A program made the position numbers and the translations under genes. A model generated the notes under the pieces. It did not search any database. It had not been told where the DNA came from and saw nothing but the letters and a program-made list of their open reading frames with translations. 54,963 nucleotides of DNA from Bacteroidales bacterium (GTDB taxonomy: Bacteria; Bacteroidota; Bacteroidia; Bacteroidales; UBA1556), in NCBI GenBank assembly GCA_023146135.1, contig JAGLCR010000057.1:1-54963 (forward strand), read 5' to 3'. Within the stretch, counting starts at the first letter, position 1; the number at the start of each line of letters is the position of its first letter. Below, piece after piece: positions 9,515 through 17,233 of this stretch.

Positions 9515-10177
9515 TTAAAACATAAATGATAAACCCATTACTCCTTGAAAATAGGTTAAACCATTTTCAATATCATAAGCTTGATGCGTATAAGGAATGT
9601 AGTTGTATTTTACAGCTAAGTTTAATCCCACATCAGAATCTTGTCCTAATTGAACAAAAACACCTACTTCTGGAGCAGCAATAAATTGCCATGAATCATG
9701 CTCGTCATATATACGTGCTATTTGAGTAGCTATTGTTTGATACTCAGGCCCTACATGAATACCAATAAATGGTTTAATCATTGCTTCGGGTAACGGATAG
9801 TAATAAGCGTCTAGGGTCATTGTGAAATTATAATATGTAGTAGTAACAATGCCAGTGAGCGCCCCACCATCAAATTCATAGGTTTTATTTGGATACTTTT
9901 CGTAAAAACCATTCCATCCTAATTGTCCACCTACGGCAAAACGATCGGAGATAAACCATCTTGAGTCAATGCTAAAACCGCGGTAACTTACTGGGTGAAT
10001 AAAATTCCCAAAATCGCCAACACCCCAGCCTAAATTATAGTTGATATTGAAAAATCCGCTGGGTAAAAGGAAGTTTTCATCATAGGAGGTTTTCTGTGGT
10101 GCCTCCAAAGAATATTTGCCATCAGCATAACTTGCTATGCTGATTAATATTGCTAAACTTATTAAAAGTGCTTTCAT
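9515..10177 (-). CDS. Outer-membrane beta-barrel protein
   Basis: 220 aa with a signal peptide (about 1-19, ending SYADG). The remainder alternates polar and hydrophobic residues, is rich in Tyr, Phe and Gly, has turns every 10-12 residues, and ends in Phe (GVMGLSFMF), as expected of a barrel of about eight strands recognised by the BAM machinery. The family looks like the small OmpA-type or 'outer membrane beta-barrel' porins; no function can be assigned. It lies 38 nt downstream of the DUF4136-like lipoprotein gene and could share its transcript. Confidence 0.75.
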   Translation of the reverse strand: MKALLISLAILISIASYADGKYSLEAPQKTSYDENFLLPSGFFNINYNLGWGVGDFGNFIHPVSYRGFSIDSRWFISDRFAVGGQLGWNGFYEKYPNKTYEFDGGALTGIVTTTYYNFTMTLDAYYYPLPEAMIKPFIGIHVGPEYQTIATQIARIYDEHDSWQFIAAPEVGVFVQLGQDSDVGLNLAVKYNYIPYTHQAYDIENGLTYFQGVMGLSFMF

Positions 10178-10215
10178 AAATATCGTTATTTAAGATTGAT
10201 ATATACCAATCAAAT

Positions 10216-10944
10216 CTAGTTAAGTTTTAAGTATTCTGATTGTTTGAATGACTGGTCGATTCCGTTAAGAATTCGCTCCATATCATAGGTATTTTTCTCT
10301 GTTTGTATACCATTTACAAATGCTTGCCATACATACTTCATGGTTGGAGCATTAGGGTCGGTTGGATCGGCACCTGGAGTATTTTCAATATAGTGTATTA
10401 GGCTACGAAGTGAATCGCCATCAGCCATCTCTACCATAAGGTTAGCAGTTTTGTATTGATAATACGTTGATCCTCCATACCAAGGGTAATAGCTTCCATA
10501 GCCCCATCCCCAGCCAGAATAGTAACCACCCCAATAACCAGGATAACCACCCCAATAACCAGGATAATATACTGCTCCTTCGGTTTTTATAAGTGTAGCC
10601 ACAAGATTAATTGCCACATCAGCATCTTGCAAACTGTCCATAACTTGTGTATAGCCATATGCCTTTAATTGGCGTGCTACTTCGTTTCTTATTTGTGGTG
10701 AAGCGCCCCCTGGAGCATAAAAACTCTTCCAATTAGTATCATCAACTTTTATATAGTCACTAATCATTCCTACGGAATCGCGAATATAAAATGTCTTATA
10801 AGTTGTGAAATCAAATTTTGTGTCATAATAGGTCAATACCATATCATAATCCTCGTAATAAACGGTTTCCGTTTTATAACAAGAAGTTGTTATTGTTGCT
10901 ATAGCAATAAATACTAGCAACATCTTGGTGATTCTTTTCATCAT
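10216..10944 (-). CDS. DUF4136-like lipoprotein with Gly/Trp/Tyr-rich insert
   Basis: 242 aa. The signal peptide ends in a lipobox (TTSC, Cys about 22). The layout fits DUF4136 lipoproteins: an early YDTKFDFTTYKTFYI strand, then a conserved segment predicting the residues LKAYGY and DADVAINL. In the middle (about 125-155) is a low-complexity run of GYWGGYPGYWGGYYSGWGW type, encoded in part by a 21-bp tandem duplication. Function of the family is unknown; it is a cell-envelope lipoprotein. It has its own -7 box at 10974-10981 and precedes the barrel gene by 38 nt. Confidence 0.75.
   Translation of the reverse strand: MMKRITKMLLVFIAIATITTSCYKTETVYYEDYDMVLTYYDTKFDFTTYKTFYIRDSVGMISDYIKVDDTNWKSFYAPGGASPQIRNEVARQLKAYGYTQVMDSLQDADVAINLVATLIKTEGAVYYPGYWGGYPGYWGGYYSGWGWGYGSYYPWYGGSTYYQYKTANLMVEMADGDSLRSLIHYIENTPGADPTDPNAPTMKYVWQAFVNGIQTEKNTYDMERILNGIDQSFKQSEYLKLN
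10526..10567 (-). repeat. 21-bp direct duplication in the DUF4136-like gene
   Basis: Two identical 21-bp units (10526-10546 and 10547-10567) lie head to tail. They encode the repeated GYWGGYP-type heptads. Because 21 is a multiple of three, unit loss or gain would keep the reading frame. Confidence 0.9.
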
Positions 10945-10973
10945 AATTCTATTATTTCATAATTAATAATTTG

Positions 10974-10981
10974 CAAATATA
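10974..10981 (-). promoter_or_regulatory. -7 promoter box of the DUF4136-like gene
   Basis: TATATTTG on the minus strand, 29 nt before the ATG at 10944, matches TAnnTTTG. Confidence 0.55.
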
Positions 10982-11009
10982 GGTCAAATACTAGTGTTAT
11001 TTATACCTT

Positions 11010-11561
11010 TTATAAATAAGAGTTAATTTTCACAATTTGATTAATATTCTTTCGAATTTTAACTCTTAATGGGTAATCATGCGGGGCGTAGCCAAAACTA
11101 ATTACTAATCCAATGGTTTTTTTGAGAGGGATATTTAAAAGTTTTTTAATCCTATTCTCATCAAACCAACCTAACATACAGCTTCCTATGCCATCCTCTT
11201 CGGCCTGCAAGCACATATGCTCGGCAGCAATGCCAATGTCAATTAACGGATACTCTTTGTTTTTTATTGTGCCACCAATTTGGGTAGTTATCTTTGGCTT
11301 TTCTATCACCATCACAATCAGTAGTGGAGCTTGCGCTACAAATTTGTTGATGCCGATTAATGTTCCTCGAGTAGCTTTTGCCACTTTTAATGTCAATTCA
11401 GGCTCGTTTACAACAATAAAAGTCCATGGTTGTGAATTGCTTGCTGATGGAGCGAGCTGTGCAGCTTCTAATATTCTGTCGAGTTTTTCAGCCTCAATGG
11501 GTTTCTCTAAAACGTATTTTCTTACGCTCTGTCTTTTTTTTACTAATTCTAAAAAAGTCAT
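11010..11561 (-). CDS. Nitroreductase-family FMN oxidoreductase
   Basis: 183 aa, a usual length. The N-terminal FMN phosphate-binding motif KKRQSVRKY (about 8-16), the APSASNSQPW segment (about 37-46) and the C-terminal SFGYAPHDYP block are characteristic of nitroreductase-like flavoproteins. Members reduce nitro compounds, quinones or flavins with NAD(P)H in the cytoplasm; the natural substrate is not predictable. It is the last gene of the minus-strand run that starts at 15906, 9 nt after the barrel gene. Confidence 0.9.
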   Translation of the reverse strand: MTFLELVKKRQSVRKYVLEKPIEAEKLDRILEAAQLAPSASNSQPWTFIVVNEPELTLKVAKATRGTLIGINKFVAQAPLLIVMVIEKPKITTQIGGTIKNKEYPLIDIGIAAEHMCLQAEEDGIGSCMLGWFDENRIKKLLNIPLKKTIGLVISFGYAPHDYPLRVKIRKNINQIVKINSYL

Positions 11562-11570
11562 GCTGTTTGA

Positions 11571-12299
11571 TTAATCTATGATGTAAATAAAGAAAACATT
11601 TAAAGTAGGAAACCATGCATACCTATGCATCATTTTTTGTAGTTCTTCGTTGGCTTGTATTGCAACGGGTGTGATGTATCGGTAATCGGATTGCAGGTTG
11701 TGATGCGAGTAGATATTCATTGAAAATCCTAACTCCAATCTAAGTTGCCACTCGCGATTGTGTAATTGCCATTTTTTTCCTGCAAAAAAGCCGAGCTGAA
11801 CATAATTAGTATTGAGAGTTAAAGGCTTTTTTGAATCAGATTTAGGAATTGGGCCAACGGGAAATTCATGGCCATCAAGGTCTACATCGAAGGCTTCATT
11901 TATTACTTCATCACTGATATCTCGTTTTAGTAAATTCATCCACTGTGCTGATGTGCCCACATAGTATCTCCTGTTGTCGCTACCAAAGTAATAATGCAAT
12001 CCAAGATCAACACCTGCTCCTATACTAAAGGGTTCTTCTAGTATAGCAACTAGTTTTGGGTCGGCACCCCACATTTTCATATAAGCTGTTGGCGTTTGGC
12101 TGAAAGGAAAAGTGATTACTTGAACATCTGCATGCATTGCCCAACGAGTATTAAATCGTTGATAGTATCCAAAATTATATGAATAGGGAGCTTTTATTCC
12201 AAAATGGACCCCTTGCTGTGATCGTTGAGCGTGAACAAGTTGTGGGCTGAGTATTATAACGCTTAAAAACAATATAAAGATAATGTAGAGTTTGTTCAT
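11571..12299 (-). CDS. Outer-membrane beta-barrel-like protein, unknown function
   Basis: About 242 aa. The frame opens with TTG at 12302 followed at once by ATG at 12299, which I take as the start. A signal peptide (about 1-24, VHAQ) precedes alternating strands with aromatic girdles (HYYFGSD, RYYVGTSAQW, WQLRLELGFSMNIY) and an aromatic C-terminal strand. It resembles the acyloxyacyl hydrolase-like/OMP folds only loosely, and I do not recognise the family. It sits 15 nt after dgkA and 9 nt before the nitroreductase gene. Confidence 0.65.
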   Translation of the reverse strand: MNKLYIIFILFLSVIILSPQLVHAQRSQQGVHFGIKAPYSYNFGYYQRFNTRWAMHADVQVITFPFSQTPTAYMKMWGADPKLVAILEEPFSIGAGVDLGLHYYFGSDNRRYYVGTSAQWMNLLKRDISDEVINEAFDVDLDGHEFPVGPIPKSDSKKPLTLNTNYVQLGFFAGKKWQLHNREWQLRLELGFSMNIYSHHNLQSDYRYITPVAIQANEELQKMMHRYAWFPTLNVFFIYIID

Positions 12300-12314
12300 C
12301 AATTAGTATATGTT

Positions 12315-12677
12315 TTATAAATAGGGTATGAAAATAATTAAGCCAATAATTAAGGCAGTAATTGCCAAAATAAGTACTGCTCCTGCTGAAAGGTCTTTTA
12401 TTATCCCAGCTCGTGGGTCGTGTTTGGGTTGAACAAGGTCTGTTAATTTTTCAATTGCAGTATTGAAAATCTCTGCGCTTAAAACTAATCCTATGGCGGT
12501 TATAATCCATAAAAACTCATTGCTGTTGATGTCAAAATAAAAGCCCAATGCAATAGCAATAATAGCTAAACTAATATGTATGTAAAAGTTATATTGTTTG
12601 CGAAGCATAAAGCCTAAACCCTTAAATGCATTAGCAAAACTTTGTAATCTGCTCGATATATTAAAGCCTGAATTCAA
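12315..12677 (-). CDS. dgkA: Diacylglycerol kinase-family membrane protein
   Basis: 120 aa with three transmembrane helices. The signature AEIFNTAIEKLTDL (about 70-83) and the following KDLSAGAVLI are diagnostic of the DgkA/undecaprenol kinase family. It phosphorylates diacylglycerol or undecaprenol in the inner membrane using ATP; which of the two is not decided by sequence. The start is TTG at 12677, the only in-frame candidate that keeps the whole fold, and lies 2 nt after the preceding stop, which suggests translational coupling. Confidence 0.9.
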   Translation of the reverse strand: MNSGFNISSRLQSFANAFKGLGFMLRKQYNFYIHISLAIIAIALGFYFDINSNEFLWIITAIGLVLSAEIFNTAIEKLTDLVQPKHDPRAGIIKDLSAGAVLILAITALIIGLIIFIPYL

Positions 12678-12679
12678 TT

Positions 12680-13138
12680 TTATGGACGGTTTTCAGTGGA
12701 TAGTATTTCTAAATCAGAAATTTCGAAGTAATGCTTTTTGCCCTTAAACGTATAACCTATTAGCGCTTTACCAGTATATTCGATTGGAGTTTTGTTTGCT
12801 TTTTCAGCTCGTATTTCTTTCTCTCCATTATCATTAGGCAAATACTGTTGACTCGCTTGTATATATATCGTGTCTCCTTTTTCAAAATCTTGACTGATTG
12901 TATTGTCTGGTTTCTGATGTGAGGCGGTAACGGAATAGTGTTTAATACCAATCCACAAATCTTCGTAATGAAGTTTAGTAGAGGGTTTTTTAGCAACCAT
13001 CTTAACTAGATAAATTGTGGAGCTTCCTGTTTCCATTCGCCCGCCTACAACTTCTTGTTGTGTAGATTGAACTACTTTGAATGGTACTGAAAAGAAAAGC
13101 CCAAAAAGAAATAATAAAATAAACCCAAGGATTTTCAT
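12680..13138 (-). CDS. Hypothetical secreted or membrane-anchored protein
   Basis: 152 aa. A hydrophobic N-terminus (LGFILLFLFGLFFSVPF, about 4-20) is either a signal anchor or signal peptide. The rest is mostly predicted beta, without cysteines or recognisable motifs (GDTIYIQASQQYLPN, YTFKGKKHYFEISDLEI). I do not recognise the family. It lies 27 nt downstream of the MacB-like permease gene and 2 nt upstream of dgkA in a compact operon, which favours a real gene with an envelope role. Confidence 0.6.
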   Translation of the reverse strand: MKILGFILLFLFGLFFSVPFKVVQSTQQEVVGGRMETGSSTIYLVKMVAKKPSTKLHYEDLWIGIKHYSVTASHQKPDNTISQDFEKGDTIYIQASQQYLPNDNGEKEIRAEKANKTPIEYTGKALIGYTFKGKKHYFEISDLEILSTENRP

Positions 13139-13165
13139 ATAAATTTTGTTTGATATTTATTAATA

Positions 13166-14407
13166 CTAGTTTGATCTAATGGCCTCAACAGGGCTCAGCC
13201 TAGAAGCCATATAGGCAGGGATAAGACCTGCAAAGAGACCAATTGTTAATGAAATGGAGACAGCTGTTATCACATTATTAAGTGTTAAACTTGCTTCGAA
13301 ATCAAAGCCATACTTTATTCCAATAATTGCCAAAAATACAAATAGCAAGCCAAATAAACCACCAAATAGCGAAAGAAATACTGATTCGAAAAGAAATTGT
13401 AAAAGAATGAAATAGTTTTTTGCTCCTAAAGCCTTCTGAATACCTATCTGTGTGGTACGTTCGTGCACGCTAACAAACATAATATTGGCAATGCCAAAGC
13501 CTCCAACCAGAAGTGCAAGTCCACCGATAAACCAGCCAGCTTTACCCAAAACAGAGAAAAAACTATCAAATACATTATTAAGAGTTGATATTTCATTTAT
13601 TGAAAAATCATCATCAGCTGCAGGTTTTAATCTATGGATCGAGCGTAGTATTATTCTTACTTCCTCTTTAAGTGCAAGTGCCTCTACTCCTTCCTTTGCT
13701 TTAATAATAATTGTTGGATTGGAATAGCCAGACTTAATGTTTATTACCTTTCTAACAAAGTTAATTGGCATTAATACTTGATTGTCGTGTGAGCCTCCCA
13801 TCATGCTTTCACCTTCTTTTTTGAATACTCCAATCACAGTAACTTTTCGTCCCATGATTTTTATCTGCTGACTCAAAATATTGTTTTTAGATAGTTTGCC
13901 TGCAATGGAACTACCTACAATACATACGGGTTTGCCCGAAGCCGACTCTAGTGCGGTAAAGTATCGGCCACTGCTAATATCAAAGGTAGAAAGGTGTTGG
14001 TATTCGTAAGATCCCCCAATAAAAGTGGTGTTGCTTAGCTCTTTTCCTTTGAAATATACATTTCTTGATCCGGATACAATTATCCCGATATTTTTTGATA
14101 AATTGCTTCGTTGTTTTAAGGCTCGAGTATCTTTAATATTGGGGTTTGGTCGCTGAGAAAATTTCCACCATGGCGTGTCTTGGTCATAAATCCAAGGGCG
14201 TTTTTGAATATATAGTACATCATTTCCCAAATCAGAAACTGAGTTGCGCACACTTGTCTCAAAGGAGTCGGTTATGGTGAAAACAAAGATTACCATGAAA
14301 ATCCCTATGGTGATACCAAGTAGCGAAAGAATAGTTTGTAACTTATTCGCTAAAAGTGAATAAATTGCAAATAGATAACTCTCTCTAATTAGGCGAAATA
14401 TGAGCAT
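13166..14407 (-). CDS. MacB-like ABC transporter permease
   Basis: 413 aa. One N-terminal transmembrane helix (about 20-45, LSLLGITIGIFMVIFVF) is followed by a large periplasmic MacB-PCD domain (about 50-270) and three C-terminal helices of the FtsX domain (about 285-405; FGIANIMFVSVHERTTQIGIQKALG, a hallmark, at about 306). It ends with the family's usual SRLSPVEAIR. Such permeases act with a MacB-type ATPase as mechanotransmitters or in lipoprotein/peptide export. No ATPase gene lies nearby. The ATG overlaps the preceding stop by one base (TAATG), implying coupling to the hydrolase lipoprotein. Confidence 0.92.
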   Translation of the reverse strand: MLIFRLIRESYLFAIYSLLANKLQTILSLLGITIGIFMVIFVFTITDSFETSVRNSVSDLGNDVLYIQKRPWIYDQDTPWWKFSQRPNPNIKDTRALKQRSNLSKNIGIIVSGSRNVYFKGKELSNTTFIGGSYEYQHLSTFDISSGRYFTALESASGKPVCIVGSSIAGKLSKNNILSQQIKIMGRKVTVIGVFKKEGESMMGGSHDNQVLMPINFVRKVINIKSGYSNPTIIIKAKEGVEALALKEEVRIILRSIHRLKPAADDDFSINEISTLNNVFDSFFSVLGKAGWFIGGLALLVGGFGIANIMFVSVHERTTQIGIQKALGAKNYFILLQFLFESVFLSLFGGLFGLLFVFLAIIGIKYGFDFEASLTLNNVITAVSISLTIGLFAGLIPAYMASRLSPVEAIRSN

Positions 14408-15348
14408 TATTTTGTTAATATTTGATACATATCGTCGAATACTTTTTTCTGTATATCACGATCGTGACTGCTTACATTCTCACGCCCATTTAATCGTGTT
14501 ACTACATGGATTTTAGAATCCAACATTTCGACCTCTATTTTGGATCCATCTCTATTGAAAAGACCCTTGTAAATCATTAAAGCAGAAATTGCATCTGCGG
14601 TAGGATCGTGGATAGATTTATATACTTTGGCATGAACCCCGCTTGGAAGATAAATGCTATTTTCCAAATCTTTTCGTATTTTATCAATGAGCTTCATCAA
14701 TTCTCTCAATGTTTCTTGTGGTCGAAATTGATACCAATGACCTTCTTCTTCATTAGATAGATTACTCTCTATGTAGCCAAGCATAGGGCCTAAAACCCCC
14801 ACCAGTGTGAGTATCTTGTCAGAAGGAACGATGATAGGGTCAATCATAAGGATATGACGCATTCCATTAGGATCTATTACATTGTTTTCAATCAAGTTAA
14901 TCATAAGAGGGCAGGCGGTTGATGAGCCTACAAAATTGATATTGTTATATCCTTTTGCACGAAGGGCTTTGTATTCATCGATAATTGATGCTTGCCAATC
15001 GCTCCACGAAGCGTCTTTAAAATTGTCATATGTACGTCCATGTCCTCCAAGCAATACTTGAGATACTAAAACGCCACCTTTGGCATCGGCATAGTTTCTA
15101 AAATCGTCCCATTCAAAGGTTGTTGCAGAATAACCATGGGCAGCAATTAGTACCGGTGTATTAATTTGTGCTGTGGTAGGGTTGTCGATACGAATTGATA
15201 CTAGATATTTGGCTGAATCGTATAATGAAGGATCAAATATTTTGTCACCATCGAGCATGCTGTCATCTATATCGGGTGTTTTATTACAAGCGGCAAAACT
15301 GATTGCAATAAGAGCTATTATGGATATTAAAAAGTGTATTTTTTTCAT
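14407..15348 (-). CDS. Alpha/beta hydrolase-like lipoprotein
   Basis: 313 aa. The signal peptide ends in a lipobox (FAAC, Cys about 20). An alpha/beta hydrolase core follows: HGYSATTFEW (oxyanion-region HG, about 70), GSSTAC with the probable nucleophile serine (about 142), IDPIIVP, and HDPTAD and KIHVVTR as candidates for the acid and histidine. It may be a lipase or esterase attached to the membrane facing the periplasm or cell surface. The substrate is unknown. It is 3 nt after the barrel gene at 15352 and overlaps the permease gene by 1 nt, so the three form an operon core. Confidence 0.75.
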   Translation of the reverse strand: MKKIHFLISIIALIAISFAACNKTPDIDDSMLDGDKIFDPSLYDSAKYLVSIRIDNPTTAQINTPVLIAAHGYSATTFEWDDFRNYADAKGGVLVSQVLLGGHGRTYDNFKDASWSDWQASIIDEYKALRAKGYNNINFVGSSTACPLMINLIENNVIDPNGMRHILMIDPIIVPSDKILTLVGVLGPMLGYIESNLSNEEEGHWYQFRPQETLRELMKLIDKIRKDLENSIYLPSGVHAKVYKSIHDPTADAISALMIYKGLFNRDGSKIEVEMLDSKIHVVTRLNGRENVSSHDRDIQKKVFDDMYQILTK

Positions 15349-15351
15349 AAT

Positions 15352-15906
15352 CTATTGCTTAAATAATGTATAAAACAAGCTTAATTGGTAATATATTGGG
15401 TAAAGGCTCCCTGGCCCAGTACTACCGTTTCCACTACTCAGGTTGTAACCTGCTGTAAATCCCATGGTAAGTGGGAAGTCAAATTGATAATAAATACCAG
15501 CATCAATGGCCACCATAAATGCAGTATGATCGAGCACTTCAAATATTTCATTCTCCATATCGGCGTAGAAATAACCTAAATTAAGGCGCAAAATAGGGTG
15601 TAAACTTTTAGTATGTCGAAAGTGGTATGATGCATTGAAAAGATAATTATCTTGTTTTATGGCATTTGAGTTAATTGCGCTTCCCAATCGACTAGTGGTA
15701 TAGCTCAATCCTAAATGAACGCGCTTGTCCCAAAGTTTTGAGCACGTATAATCGATGCTAAAACCATTTTCCCAATATAGTTTTTGGGTTTTTTGAAAAC
15801 GAATCCCTGCTTTGAGTTCGCGACTAACTTCGGCTGAATCGCTTTGTGCAAAGACGCTTGCACTTGATCCCCAAAGAAATATAAATAGTAAAATCTGTTT
15901 AATCAT
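15352..15906 (-). CDS. Outer-membrane beta-barrel protein
   Basis: 184 aa. Signal peptide (about 1-20, SVFAQ) then eight or so amphipathic strands (RVHLGLSYTTSRLG, YLFNASYHFR, LRLNLGYFYADM, MGFTAGYNLSSG, YQLSLFYTLF), with an aromatic residue near the C-terminus. It is first in the run 15906 to 11010 and has the -7 box TACTTTTG at 15928-15935. Function unknown; being cotranscribed with a hydrolase lipoprotein and a MacB-like permease suggests a shared envelope job. Confidence 0.7.
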   Translation of the reverse strand: MIKQILLFIFLWGSSASVFAQSDSAEVSRELKAGIRFQKTQKLYWENGFSIDYTCSKLWDKRVHLGLSYTTSRLGSAINSNAIKQDNYLFNASYHFRHTKSLHPILRLNLGYFYADMENEIFEVLDHTAFMVAIDAGIYYQFDFPLTMGFTAGYNLSSGNGSTGPGSLYPIYYQLSLFYTLFKQ

Positions 15907-15927
15907 AATTGTAATTTTGATTTACTA

Positions 15928-15935
15928 CAAAAGTA
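15928..15935 (-). promoter_or_regulatory. -7 promoter box of the 15906-11010 operon
   Basis: TACTTTTG on the minus strand, about 22 nt before the ATG at 15906, fits TAnnTTTG. Confidence 0.55.
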
Positions 15936-16017
15936 GTGGTTTTTATAGAATGAATTAGCATTGATGCGATAAAAATATATCGATAAAAGTTCCGTTAGTA
16001 AAAGCAAAACTAAATAC

Positions 16018-16025
16018 TATCTTTG
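16018..16025 (+). promoter_or_regulatory. -7 promoter box of the thioredoxin-fold lipoprotein and M1 peptidase genes
   Basis: TATCTTTG, 26 nt before the ATG at 16052, matches TAnnTTTG. It is divergent from the 15928 box, about 80 bp away. Confidence 0.55.
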
Positions 16026-16051
16026 CTTGAAATATTTGAAAACTTGAAGAA

Positions 16052-17221
16052 ATGAGAAAATTATTTTTACTGTCAATTATTGTGATGCTTTTTACTGCAT
16101 GTTCTAATCCTGATGACTCATCCTCAGAGCTAGTTATTATTGATGGATATTTTACCAAAAGCATGGGTGAAGTAGTGTATTTAATGGAGCTAAGTGCTGA
16201 TGATTTACTTAAAATTGACTCTGCTGTTATTGGAGAGGATGGGAAGTTTCATTTTGAGTTCACACCTTTGGAAAGTCCAGAATTATATGTTGTTAGGTCT
16301 GACCATTTTAATCAGGCAATTACGCTTTTGATAGAGAATGGTGAGCGCCTAGAAATAGAAGGCGATCTTACAACTCTGAATGAGAATTACTCAATAAAAA
16401 AATCAAAGGGCTCGATTCGTATACATGAATTAACCCAAATAATTAATTCAAGAATGGCAAAAGTTCAAGTGTATTACAAAGAGTATAGGGACAATCCAGA
16501 CTCTTTGTCGCAGAAAGAGCTGCGTATTAAAGTTGATTCACTTTTGCAGATTAATCAAGTTTCGGTATACGAAGAGATAGGTATTTTTATTAAAAAAGAT
16601 CCAGCTTCTTTATCTTCATTATTAGCGCTGTATAGTCGTTTTGGAAGAAATACAATATTGGATTTTAAATATGATTCTGATTTATTTCAAATGGTTTCGG
16701 ATTCACTTATTCGAAAGTATCCAAATAGTTCGCATGCCATAAAATTGCATCAAAAAGTGCTAGAGTTTGAAAATGCTGACCAACTAAAGCTGGAGAGAGA
16801 AGAAGCGCTAAGCGAAAATAAAATATTTCCTGAAATAATATTGAATGATATTGATAATAAACCACAATATTTGTCAAAATGCGAGGCTAAAATATGTTTG
16901 GTTATGTTGTGGAAATCTACCAATAAGGAGAGTTGGGAAGTAAATTCAGTTTTAAAGGATCTATATAAAAAATATAGTGGGCAGGGTTTTGGTATTTACG
17001 AAATTTCTTTTGATACTGATAAATTGGCGTGGGCTAATTATTGTCATATGGACAAGCTTATTTGGACAAATGTAATTGGCTACCCTCGAGAAAAGAAAAT
17101 GCTAAATGCAGAGGAAAAACTCCCTCGTATTTTTTTACTTGATGATAAAAGGAAAATATTAGTTAAAGATCCCAAAGTGGAAGAGTTGGATGGGATAATA
17201 TCATCTTATTTGAATTTATAA
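16052..17221 (+). CDS. DUF4369-like/thioredoxin-fold lipoprotein lacking redox cysteines
   Basis: 389 aa. The lipobox FTAC (Cys about 17) is followed by a DUF4369-like beta domain (about 30-130: IDGYFTKSMGEVVYLMEL, KIDSAVIGEDGKFHFEF). The C-terminal part (about 265-389) follows the TlpA/AhpC thioredoxin pattern: FPEIILND, ICLVMLW, a helix, then GFGIYEISFDTD and LPRIFLLD. Where TlpA proteins have WCxxC this one reads WKSTNKESW, so the disulfide redox pair is absent. It is probably a binding or structural lipoprotein rather than a reductase. It is 12 nt upstream of the M1 peptidase gene and likely shares its transcript. Confidence 0.8.
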   Translation: MRKLFLLSIIVMLFTACSNPDDSSSELVIIDGYFTKSMGEVVYLMELSADDLLKIDSAVIGEDGKFHFEFTPLESPELYVVRSDHFNQAITLLIENGERLEIEGDLTTLNENYSIKKSKGSIRIHELTQIINSRMAKVQVYYKEYRDNPDSLSQKELRIKVDSLLQINQVSVYEEIGIFIKKDPASLSSLLALYSRFGRNTILDFKYDSDLFQMVSDSLIRKYPNSSHAIKLHQKVLEFENADQLKLEREEALSENKIFPEIILNDIDNKPQYLSKCEAKICLVMLWKSTNKESWEVNSVLKDLYKKYSGQGFGIYEISFDTDKLAWANYCHMDKLIWTNVIGYPREKKMLNAEEKLPRIFLLDDKRKILVKDPKVEELDGIISSYLNL

Positions 17222-17233
17222 ACAATTATTTTT

